In this document: positions 14,930 through 21,273 of the stretch, in pieces | Numbering within the stretch: the stretch's first letter is position 1 | How the letters are laid out: each line of letters begins with the position of its first letter | Assembly: GCA_023663505.1 (NCBI GenBank) | Contig: JAMPHH010000058.1 | Span: 1 to 21,273 of the forward strand | From: Muribaculum sp. | Lineage (GTDB): Bacteria > Bacillota > Clostridia > Lachnospirales > Lachnospiraceae | DNA: 21,273 nucleotides | Direction: 5' to 3' | Made by a program: the position numbers and the translations under genes | Notes under the pieces: generated by a model | What the model saw: the letters and a program-made list of their open reading frames with translations, nothing else | What the model was told of the DNA's origin: nothing | Database searches by the model: none

Positions 14930-16300
14930 ATGTCGGACAAGGATCAGCAGCAATTGAATAATTTAAACAGCCAAAATGAATTTATGATAGAGAAGATCAA
15001 GGAGCGTCCAATCAACAAGAGAAAGCTGATTCGGCGTACTCTGATAACGGCGTCCATGGCGGTGGTTTTTGGTCTGATCGCCTGCGTGACCTTTCTGGTT
15101 CTGGAGCCGGTTCTCAGCAATTGGCTCTACCCCGAGGAGGAGCCTGCTCCTGTTTTTTTCCCAGAGGATCAGCAGGAAATGACGCCGGAGGAAATGCTGT
15201 CGGAGAACCAGACCTCGGAGAATGACCAAGAGACGGGGGGCGATGAGGTCTCCTTGGAGCAGGAACAGATTCAGGAGATCTTGTCGAAGGTGGTTCTGGA
15301 CAAAGACAGCTACAGGCAGATATACAGCGCGCTGTCCGCCTATGTGACAGAGCTGAATCATTATATGGTGACCGTGACGGGGGTGAGCTCCAACATTGAC
15401 TGGTTCAACAATGTGGAGGAGAGCAGAAACCAATCCTCGGGAGTGATCATTGCCGATAACGGCAAGGAGCTGTTGGTGCTGGCGGATTATACGCCGTTGC
15501 GCAAGGCGGAGAGCCTGACCCTGACCTTTTCCTATCTGAGCGCGTCCGCAAGCGACAATTCGGCATATCATGTGCCGGCGAAATTAAAAAGTCAGGACAC
15601 AGCCACGAATCTGGCTGTATTGTCTGTGGATTTGGAGGATGTCCCCACAGAGGTGAGGGAGGGCGGACTGCAGATCGCGACCTTGGGCTCCTCCGCGGGA
15701 AGGCATATCATAGGCACTCCCGTGGTCGCACTGGGAAGCCCCATAGGAAGCAGCGGCTCCGTGGGCCATGGAATGATCACCGCCACCGTTGACCAAAGCA
15801 ATCAGGCGGATACGAATTATAAGCTGTTACAGACGGATATTTACGGAAGCCAGAATGCGGGGGGCGTGATTTTTAACATGCAGGGACAGGTAATCGGTGT
15901 GATCACGAACCAGAAGCCCGGGACGGACATGAAGAACATGCTGACGGCATACGGTATTTCCGAGCTGAAAAAAAGTATTGAAAAGATGTCCAACGGTGAG
16001 GAGATCGCCTATTTGGGCATCAGCGGCATTGACGTGACGGCGGAGGCGAATGAGGAGTTAGGCGTGCCTTATGGAGCCTTTGTGCGCGAGGCGAAAATGA
16101 ATTCACCCTCCATGCAGGCGGGGATTCAGCAGGGAGACGTGATCACGGAATTTGACGCCCGGGCTATCCACAGCTATAATGATTATATCTCCGCGTTGAT
16201 GCAGGCTGAGGTTGGCAGTACGGTAAAGCTGAAGGTGATGCGGGCGGCTCAGGGGGCGTATCGTGAGATGGAGATCTCCGTCACCTTGGACAAGCGGTAG
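14930..16300 (+). CDS. HtrA/DegP-like membrane protein with PDZ domain, apparently inactive protease
   Basis: The 456-aa protein has a basic cytoplasmic N-terminus, one transmembrane segment (about 35-60), an acidic Glu/Gln-rich linker (68-115), a trypsin-like HtrA fold (about 140-350) and a C-terminal PDZ domain (about 358-452, YLGISGIDV to EISVTL). The protease signature is recognisable but all three triad positions look changed. GVIIADNG...LVLADY has Tyr187 where NNHVV has His. TNLAVL has Asn227 where TDLAVL has Asp. TDIYGSQNAGG has Ala310, one residue short, where TDAAINPGNSGG has Ser. Such a protein could bind peptides or act as a scaffold instead of cutting. The start has AGGGAGG 8 nt upstream. 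It sits between a membrane-protein gene and an exoribonuclease gene. Fold assignment is confident; inactivity is inferred by eye. Confidence 0.85.
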   Translation: MSDKDQQQLNNLNSQNEFMIEKIKERPINKRKLIRRTLITASMAVVFGLIACVTFLVLEPVLSNWLYPEEEPAPVFFPEDQQEMTPEEMLSENQTSENDQETGGDEVSLEQEQIQEILSKVVLDKDSYRQIYSALSAYVTELNHYMVTVTGVSSNIDWFNNVEESRNQSSGVIIADNGKELLVLADYTPLRKAESLTLTFSYLSASASDNSAYHVPAKLKSQDTATNLAVLSVDLEDVPTEVREGGLQIATLGSSAGRHIIGTPVVALGSPIGSSGSVGHGMITATVDQSNQADTNYKLLQTDIYGSQNAGGVIFNMQGQVIGVITNQKPGTDMKNMLTAYGISELKKSIEKMSNGEEIAYLGISGIDVTAEANEELGVPYGAFVREAKMNSPSMQAGIQQGDVITEFDARAIHSYNDYISALMQAEVGSTVKLKVMRAAQGAYREMEISVTLDKR

Positions 16301-16348
16301 CCGTTTAGGGCTGACATAGTAAATACTGCGTGTATGCTCCGACATAAA

Positions 16349-16389
16349 GTCAATTGAATTGACCGGACTCATTGCCTGTGGGGATAAAT
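16349..16389 (+). repeat. Copy of the intergenic palindromic repeat
   Basis: A GTCAATTGAATTGAC palindrome (16349-16363) is followed by CATTGCCTGTGGGGATAAAT (16370-16389). The order and spacing match 2312-2350, where a GTCAACTTCGTTGAC palindrome precedes CATTGCTTGCGGGAATCAAT. It lies in the leader of the exoribonuclease gene. The rest of the gap 16301-16445 shows nothing else I can name. Confidence 0.6.
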
Positions 16390-16445
16390 CGGATCAAACG
16401 TAGCAGATATAAAAAGAAAAAGCAGCAGGGAGGTAATGTATTCAT

Positions 16446-17390
16446 ATGAGATACATCAAAGAAATGAAGGACGGCGACACGATTTCGGGTATTTATCTGT
16501 GCCGTCACAGACAGGCGGCTGTCACCAGAAACGGCAAGGGCTATGAAAATGTGATATTACAGGATAAGACAGGCAGCATTGACGCCAAGGTCTGGGAGCC
16601 CAACAGTCAAGGAATCGAGGAGTATAATGTCCTTGATTACATAGATATCTGCGGCGACGTGTCCAGTTATCAGGGGGCGCTCCAGATCAGCATCAAACGT
16701 ATCCGCGTCTGTCAGGAGGGGGATTATGACCCGGCGGATTACCTGCCTGTGAGCTCCAAGGATATTGATGCCATGTATCAGGAGCTTGTGGGATTGATTA
16801 ACAGTATTCGGACGGATTGTTATCATGAGCTGTTGGAGAGCTTGTTTGTGAAGGATACCGATTTTGTAAAGGCATTTTGTAATTCCTCCGCCGCCAAGAC
16901 CGTACATCATGGGTTTATCGGCGGATTATTAGAGCACACACTGAGCGTGACCAAGCTGTGTGATTACTATTGCGGCGCATATCCCATATTGAACAGGGAT
17001 TTGCTTCTGACCGCGGCGATCTGTCACGATATCGGCAAGACCAAGGAGATTGCGTCTTTTCCTGCAAATGACTACACTGATGACGGGCAGCTTTTGGGTC
17101 ATATCGTTATGGGCTCCCAAATGGTGGCGGAGCGCGCCGCAGCCATTCCTGATTTTCCCCATGTGCAGTTGACCCAGCTGCAGCACTGTATTCTGGCGCA
17201 TCATGGCAAATATGAGTTTGGCTCGCCCAAGATTCCCGCGCTGATGGAGGCATTGGCGTTAAATTATGCCGATGACACGGACGCCAAGCTGGAAACCTTT
17301 AAGGAGATTCTGGAAAACAATCAGGGCAATAACGGTTGGTTTGGATATAACCGCCTGTTTGAATCCAATCTGCGGGCGACTAAGCAGTAA
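16446..17390 (+). CDS. YhaM-type 3'-5' exoribonuclease (OB-fold plus HD domain)
   Basis: At 314 aa it equals B. subtilis YhaM in length. An N-terminal OB-fold nucleic-acid-binding domain (about 1-95, with ENVILQDKTGSIDAKVW) is followed by an HD-superfamily metal-dependent domain. That domain contains HH (154-155) in TVHHGFIGGLLEHTLSV, H164, and HD (194-195) in ICHDIGK, with LAHHGKYEFGSPK further on. The family degrades RNA and single-stranded DNA from the 3' end in the cytoplasm. The start at 16446 is preceded by GGGAGG, with a rather long 12-nt spacer; an ATG at 16436 is out of frame. The inositol-phosphatase gene follows after 22 nt, so the two probably form an operon. Confidence 0.92.
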   Translation: MRYIKEMKDGDTISGIYLCRHRQAAVTRNGKGYENVILQDKTGSIDAKVWEPNSQGIEEYNVLDYIDICGDVSSYQGALQISIKRIRVCQEGDYDPADYLPVSSKDIDAMYQELVGLINSIRTDCYHELLESLFVKDTDFVKAFCNSSAAKTVHHGFIGGLLEHTLSVTKLCDYYCGAYPILNRDLLLTAAICHDIGKTKEIASFPANDYTDDGQLLGHIVMGSQMVAERAAAIPDFPHVQLTQLQHCILAHHGKYEFGSPKIPALMEALALNYADDTDAKLETFKEILENNQGNNGWFGYNRLFESNLRATKQ

Positions 17391-17412
17391 GGGTTAAGGC
17401 TGAGAGAAAGGT

Positions 17413-18231
17413 ATGGTTATCAAGATGGAGAATCAGAGCAGATCGGACGTAGATATATTGAAGGTTGTCAGGCTTGTGCGCGAGGCGGGAAAGCTGATGA
17501 TGGACAGGAATATGGAGATTCGGCAAAAGGGCAACAGCTCCAATTACGTTACCTCCCGTGATATCGCGGTGGAGCAGTATCTTACCAAGGAGCTTAAGAC
17601 GCTCCTGCCTAAAAGCTTGGTGATCGGGGAGGAGAGTGAGGACAATCCCTCGGAGGGAGAGCTTTTGTGGGTGATCGACCCGATTGACGGTACATCGAAT
17701 TTTATCAGGGATATCGGCGTCAGCGCTATCTCCGTGGGTCTGGTGCAGTCAGGAGAGCCCTGTCTGGGCGTGGTATATCAGCCCTATCGAGATGAATTAT
17801 ATTATGCGAAAAAGGGGGAGGGCGCTTACAGGAACGGTGAGCCGATTCATGTGTCAGACAGGGATTTTGCCCATTCCCATCTCTGCTCCGCCATGAGCTT
17901 ATATGACAAACGCTATGCACCGCCCTGCTTTCGCATTATTGAGAGAGTCTATCAGGAATCTGATGACCTGCGCCGTTTGGGTTCCGCCGCGGCGGAGCTG
18001 GTTTATCTGGCGTGCGGCAGAGTGGAGCTTTACTTTGAGATCAGGCTGTGCCCTTGGGACGTGGCGGGCGCAATCCCCATTATTCAGGAAGCGGGCGGAT
18101 ATGTGGAGATGCTTTATCAGGACAGCTTCCCGTTAGACAGACCCTTTCCCGTGATTGCGGCGAACACGGCGGAGAACCTCCGAAGGTTAAGAGAGATCGT
18201 GATGGAGGAGCTGCCGCAGATGCCCTATTAG
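17413..18231 (+). CDS. Inositol monophosphatase family enzyme
   Basis: The 272-aa protein carries the full metal-binding signature of the Mg2+/Li+-sensitive phosphatase superfamily: GEES (72-75), DPIDGTSNF (89-97) and WDVAGA near the C-terminus. Family members hydrolyse inositol phosphates, 3'-phosphoadenosine 5'-phosphate, fructose-1,6-bisphosphate or other sugar phosphates. The bacterial substrate cannot be read from sequence, so the specific name inositol monophosphatase should be treated as a family label. The start at 17413 has GAGAG 6 nt upstream; an ATG at 17425 is an alternative. It lies 22 nt after the YhaM gene, and a link to PAP/nano-RNA clearance would fit RNA turnover but is speculation. 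Confidence 0.9.
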   Translation: MVIKMENQSRSDVDILKVVRLVREAGKLMMDRNMEIRQKGNSSNYVTSRDIAVEQYLTKELKTLLPKSLVIGEESEDNPSEGELLWVIDPIDGTSNFIRDIGVSAISVGLVQSGEPCLGVVYQPYRDELYYAKKGEGAYRNGEPIHVSDRDFAHSHLCSAMSLYDKRYAPPCFRIIERVYQESDDLRRLGSAAAELVYLACGRVELYFEIRLCPWDVAGAIPIIQEAGGYVEMLYQDSFPLDRPFPVIAANTAENLRRLREIVMEELPQMPY

Positions 18232-18260
18232 AATTGTCAGAGGTCTTTCCGCCAAATCCT

Positions 18261-18289
18261 TTGTAATATAACTCCGTGAAGAATATGCT
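18261..18289 (+). promoter_or_regulatory. Candidate promoter for the 367-aa protein gene
   Basis: TTGTAA (-35, 18261-18266), a 17-nt spacer and TATGCT (-10, 18284-18289) lie about 50 nt before the start codon at 18340. Confidence 0.4.
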
Positions 18290-18292
18290 TGC

Positions 18293-18314
18293 TTTGACGG
18301 CAAAAGCTGTCAAA
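18293..18314 (+). promoter_or_regulatory. Leader hairpin before the 367-aa protein gene
   Basis: TTTGACGGC (18293-18301) pairs with GCTGTCAAA (18306-18314), with one G-T wobble, around an AAAA loop. It would lie at the very 5' end of the predicted transcript. There is no U-tract, so a 5'-stabilising or regulatory stem is more likely than a terminator. Confidence 0.45.
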
Positions 18315-18339
18315 TACACATATCAGGGAGGAATATTAT

Positions 18340-19443
18340 ATGAAACCATTTGACAAGACTTACGCGGACACCCTATGTACTATCATTGCGTGCGGGTTCA
18401 TGAACATAGCGCGCAATCAGACAACCTTTGTCTATGAGACTGTGCCTGAGGAGAATGTCGGACAAATGACAGGAGAAGCAGCGGCGGAGTACCAAAGGCG
18501 GGTTGCCAAGATGGAACAGGATATCCGCAGACATGAGGATTTGGCGCAGAGATTATCGGGAATCGTGTCAGGGGTAGTATTCAAGCCACAGCAGGCAAAG
18601 AGAGATTTCCCTTTTATCTTTGGCAAGTCGGACTATCTGCCTCCTGCCGTGGCGGACGGACTGGTGGGAGAGCTGCAGGCAACGGTTGAGCGTCTGGAGA
18701 GAGCTGTGAACAAGCTTCCCTCCGAGCTTCCCGGCACATATATCGGCGGTTTGAGCACGATCAGCTCCCTTGAGCTTCTCGGCGGCTCGGATCTGTATCA
18801 ATATCAGCCGGAATACCGCTCAGATGCCCGAGCGATGTGCAATACCCTGTCGGATTCGTATAATAAAGCGGTAGACGTGAGCAATACCTTGGCTGATGCA
18901 TTGGAAAGCTTTCACTATCCCACCAAGCGCATTCATTGGGGGGCGATGCCCATGAAATATGTCGAAAAAGGATATACGGAAGGCAATGTCTTTGCCAGTG
19001 TGCATGGAATGACACGTTCCATGGATCATTATGGCGCCGTTAATGATAAACACAAGGTATATTTGGAGCTTGCATTAGGCAGGGGCACCTGTAAGGTCGC
19101 GTCCTGTATCCCATGCAGTATCTATATGTTTGCGAACGGACACCCCGCCACGGCTACCCATATGGGACGGGGTGACAACTGGAACCTGCCGGAGAATCTG
19201 CGCAGGGCATTATATGCGGATTCTACGGAATATACAGAGTTAAATGTATGGCGACAGGTGGTTAATAATTGTTATGATGAGGGCTTATCGCTCTTGGCGG
19301 GGAATCCGTTGGTGGAGGACTGGAAGAAAGAATGCGCAGAGCATTCTTGGAAGGGAAAGCTTCCGCAATTATTTCTGGAGGCATTGACCTATGAGAGCTC
19401 GTTTATGGATAAGCTGTGCGGAGTGCTCCCGCCTAGAGGGTGA
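18340..19443 (+). CDS. Protein of unknown function with a Cys cluster (367 aa)
   Basis: I do not recognise this protein. It has no signal peptide or membrane segment and should be cytoplasmic. The N-terminal third contains a charged helical, probably coiled-coil stretch (about 45-75, AAEYQRRVAKMEQDIRRHED) and another helix around 105-130. The C-terminal half is compact, with a striking block at about 240-283: ELALGRGTCKVASCIPCS then HPATATHMGRGDNWNLP. Cys251, Cys256 and Cys259 with His268/His274 could form a metal site. The CxxC spacing recalls zinc-dependent deaminases, but the usual H-x-E partner is not evident. The start has GGGAGG 8 nt upstream and the gene has its own promoter-like sequence. 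It lies between the inositol-phosphatase and rlmD genes and appears monocistronic. Confidence 0.7.
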   Translation: MKPFDKTYADTLCTIIACGFMNIARNQTTFVYETVPEENVGQMTGEAAAEYQRRVAKMEQDIRRHEDLAQRLSGIVSGVVFKPQQAKRDFPFIFGKSDYLPPAVADGLVGELQATVERLERAVNKLPSELPGTYIGGLSTISSLELLGGSDLYQYQPEYRSDARAMCNTLSDSYNKAVDVSNTLADALESFHYPTKRIHWGAMPMKYVEKGYTEGNVFASVHGMTRSMDHYGAVNDKHKVYLELALGRGTCKVASCIPCSIYMFANGHPATATHMGRGDNWNLPENLRRALYADSTEYTELNVWRQVVNNCYDEGLSLLAGNPLVEDWKKECAEHSWKGKLPQLFLEALTYESSFMDKLCGVLPPRG

Positions 19444-19477
19444 TCCCTGCGGTTCCAACGAGGTTCATCATACCAAA

Positions 19478-19541
19478 GCATTCTATGAATGCATGTGCTC
19501 TGCAGCGTTGCAAGCTTGATACCTATGCATCTGAGATGCAT
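19478..19541. repeat. Two perfect palindromes in the rlmD upstream region
   Basis: GCATTC-TAT-GAATGC (19478-19492) and ATGCATCT-G-AGATGCAT (19525-19541) lie in the 190-bp gap between the unknown gene and rlmD. They belong to the same style of short-stem hairpins seen before murG and mutS2, with different stem bases. Confidence 0.55.
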
Positions 19542-19560
19542 TTTGCTTTGTAGAGGGATT

Positions 19561-19590
19561 GTTGACTTGGCGAATGCTGCAAGGGTCAAC
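19561..19590 (+). repeat. Copy of the intergenic repeat, closed by GTTGAC/GTCAAC arms
   Basis: TTGGCGAATGCTGCAAGG (19567-19584) differs by one base from the minus strand of 2216-2233. Here it is enclosed by GTTGAC (19561-19566) and GTCAAC (19585-19590). In both places the segment points toward the downstream gene (rlmD here, murG there). Confidence 0.65.
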
Positions 19591-19633
19591 AACCTGCGGA
19601 CGTTTTATACAGGGCGGCAGAATAAGAGGAAAT

Positions 19634-21133
19634 ATGGCATACAAGAAAAACGATTATTTGACTGTGACAATTGAAGATATGGGCAGCGGGGGCGAGGGAA
19701 TCGGCAAGGTGGAGGGCTTTACCCTGTTTGTGAAGGACGCGGTGATCGGTGATACCGCACAGGTGAAGCTTGTGAAGGTCAAGAAAAATTATGCCTACGC
19801 CCGGTTGGAGAAGGTTCTCACACCTTCTCCCTATCGGGTGGAGCCGGTCTGCCCCACATACAGACAATGTGGCGGCTGCCAATTACAAGTGCTTTCCTAC
19901 GAGCGACAGCTCGTCTATAAGCAGCAAAAGGTTCGTAATGACCTCATTCATATCGGAGGCTTTGCGCCGGAGCTGGTGGATCAGGTCATGGGGCCTATCA
20001 TCGGCATGGACACGCCCCTGCGCTATCGAAACAAAGCACAATACCCCGTGGGCACTGACAGGGAGGGTAATCCTGTCGCAGGCTTCTACGCGGGCAGGAC
20101 ACACAGCATCATTCCCAATATCGATTGCTGTCTGGGCGCGGAGGAAAATGAGGAGATATTGAGGATCATTTTGGATTACATGCGGGAATACAGGGTGCCT
20201 GTCTATGACGAGACAACAGGGCAGGGCTTGATTCGCCATGTGCTGATAAGAAAAGGCTTCTGCAGCGGGGAGCTGATGGTATGTCTGGTGATCAACCGTT
20301 CCTTTGGAAAAGACAAGAACATGACAGCACAAGGGAGTGCGCAGAGAGAATTTTTGCCCGGGCAGCAGACCTTGATTGACCGCTTGACCAGACTGTCCGG
20401 TATGAGAAGTATTTCCGTCAGTATCAACACGGAGCGCACCAATGTGATCATGGGCGAGGAGATTCATATTTTGTGGGGACAGCCAACTATCTCCGATACC
20501 ATTCATGTGCGGGATATGCAGAAGGAGGGGTATCCTTTGACTGGCAGGGAACTGACCTTCCATATCTCTCCAGTGTCCTTTTATCAGGTCAATCCCGTAC
20601 AGACGGAGAAGCTTTACAGTCTGGTGTTGGAGTATGCGGGGCTGACCGGAAGGGAGACTGTGTGGGATCTCTATTGCGGAATCGGCACGATCTCTTTATT
20701 CTTGGCGGAACAGGCGGGCAAGGTCTACGGCGTGGAGATAATTCCCCAAGCCATTGAGGACGCCAAGGAAAATGCAAGGGCAAACGGCATTGCCAACGCG
20801 GAATTCTGGGTGGGCAGGGCTGAGGAGGTGCTGCCGCGGTTCTATGAGAAGTTGAGTAGCGGGGAGCTGTCGGGGGAGGACATGCTGCATCCGGACGTCA
20901 TCGTGGTTGACCCGCCCCGCAAGGGCTGTGACGAGGCATGTCTGGACACGATGCTTAAAATGCAGCCCGAGAGGATCGTGTATGTGAGCTGTGACCCCGC
21001 TACACTGGCGAGGGATTTGAAGGTGCTGTGCGAGGGAGGGTATGAGATTAAGAGGGTGCGTCCGACGGATATGTTTGGGAATTCGGTGCATGTGGAGAGT
21101 GTCTGTCTGCTTTCCAAACTTCATGCAAAGTAG
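19634..21133 (+). CDS. 23S rRNA (uracil-C5) methyltransferase, RlmD/TrmA family
   Basis: The 499-aa enzyme belongs to the TrmA/RlmCD family that methylates uracil C5 in 23S rRNA using SAM. An N-terminal TRAM domain (about 1-62, VTIEDMGSGGEGIGKVEGFTL) precedes an iron-sulfur site (C73, C79, C82 in CPTYRQCGGC, with C165/C166 in DCCLG). The C-terminal Rossmann domain has VWDLYCGIGTISLFLA (SAM loop), DPPRKGC and VYVSCDPATLARDL with the catalytic Cys. Firmicutes often have more than one paralogue, so U1939, U747 or both are possible targets; RlmD is the closest family label. The start at 19634 follows AGAGGA; the open frame continues upstream through intergenic repeats and is not credible there. 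Confidence 0.92.
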   Translation: MAYKKNDYLTVTIEDMGSGGEGIGKVEGFTLFVKDAVIGDTAQVKLVKVKKNYAYARLEKVLTPSPYRVEPVCPTYRQCGGCQLQVLSYERQLVYKQQKVRNDLIHIGGFAPELVDQVMGPIIGMDTPLRYRNKAQYPVGTDREGNPVAGFYAGRTHSIIPNIDCCLGAEENEEILRIILDYMREYRVPVYDETTGQGLIRHVLIRKGFCSGELMVCLVINRSFGKDKNMTAQGSAQREFLPGQQTLIDRLTRLSGMRSISVSINTERTNVIMGEEIHILWGQPTISDTIHVRDMQKEGYPLTGRELTFHISPVSFYQVNPVQTEKLYSLVLEYAGLTGRETVWDLYCGIGTISLFLAEQAGKVYGVEIIPQAIEDAKENARANGIANAEFWVGRAEEVLPRFYEKLSSGELSGEDMLHPDVIVVDPPRKGCDEACLDTMLKMQPERIVYVSCDPATLARDLKVLCEGGYEIKRVRPTDMFGNSVHVESVCLLSKLHAK

Positions 21134-21144
21134 AAAATGTCGGT

Positions 21145-21273
21145 TTGAATAAAACTGAAAAGAAAGTTGTTTCTTTGCTAATAGAAAATTCAGAATATAC
21201 TTCTGATGAACTGGCTGTAAAGATAGGTGTGACAAAAAGAACCATAGAACGTGCATTTATTTCTTTGCAGAAT
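21145..21273 (+). pseudogene. Winged-helix fragment, probable remnant or partial gene at the window edge
   Basis: An open frame from 21145 encodes LNKTEKKVVSLLIENSEYTS followed by DELAVKIGVTKRTIERAFISLQN and runs off the window. This is a typical C-terminal winged helix-turn-helix, like those ending AlbA_2/ATP-binding or Fic-type proteins. It begins 12 nt after the rlmD stop, with no good start codon or ribosome binding site, and the same frame upstream lies inside rlmD. The local bases are clearly more AT-rich than rlmD. It therefore looks like the tail of a gene whose front was lost, perhaps during an insertion or deletion. A short intact regulator starting at the TTG is the alternative. 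Confidence 0.5.

Noticed and set aside
19883..20563. A 226-codon minus-strand frame inside rlmD
   Set aside because: It is antisense to conserved iron-sulfur and catalytic-region codons of the methyltransferase and shows no family signature.

Overview
The window looks like chromosomal DNA from a Gram-positive, low-to-mid GC Clostridia, most likely a Lachnospiraceae-type gut anaerobe. This rests on gene content: the UPF0340/DUF436 protein, the TIGR03905-type TSCPD protein, MutS2, a YhaM-type exoribonuclease, an OmpR/PhoR-like two-component pair with a lipoprotein, and an HtrA-like membrane protein. Strong GGAGG-type ribosome binding sites agree with it. The organism call is inference from family knowledge; no rRNA or tRNA was seen.

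Layout. (1) 1-532 is AT-rich leader DNA with a hairpin, a likely promoter and a decamer repeat that runs into the ribosome binding site of a DUF436 gene. That gene converges on murG with an 8-bp overlap. (2) 2178-2389 is a palindrome-rich intergenic element. (3) 2390-4723 holds a TSCPD protein with its own promoter and a compact, AT-rich restriction-modification cassette. The methylase closely resembles M.HaeIII, which predicts GGCC; its partner is an unrecognised PD-(D/E)xK endonuclease. (4) 4755-11241 on the minus strand reads mutS2, response regulator, histidine kinase, lipoprotein, small protein. Spacing is tight, with 4-nt stop/start overlaps at the distal end. (5) 11242-11424 is the mutS2 leader, packed with hairpins and an 18-bp tandem palindromic repeat. 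(6) 11425-14882 carries two divergent multi-spanning membrane proteins that look like GT-C glycosyltransferase paralogues. They share a promoter region with three copies of TACCATATT. (7) 14930-18231 on the plus strand encodes an HtrA-like protein whose whole catalytic triad appears substituted, a YhaM-type 3'-5' exoribonuclease and an inositol-monophosphatase family enzyme. (8) 18340-19443 encodes an unrecognised 367-aa protein with a Cys cluster. (9) 19634-21133 encodes an RlmD/TrmA-family 23S rRNA methyltransferase. At the right edge is a winged-helix fragment that looks like the tail of a gene that is broken or runs off the window.

Most genes are housekeeping: cell wall, RNA turnover, rRNA modification and recombination control. 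Four things stand out. The first is a family of short intergenic palindromes with core CAAcgaagTTG and a linked GGCG(A/C)AT-type segment, found at four intergenic loci and oriented with the downstream gene at several. The second is the pseudoprotease. The third is the divergent glycosyltransferase pair with a common operator-like motif. The fourth is the two-component system that ends in an uncharacterised lipoprotein and small protein.
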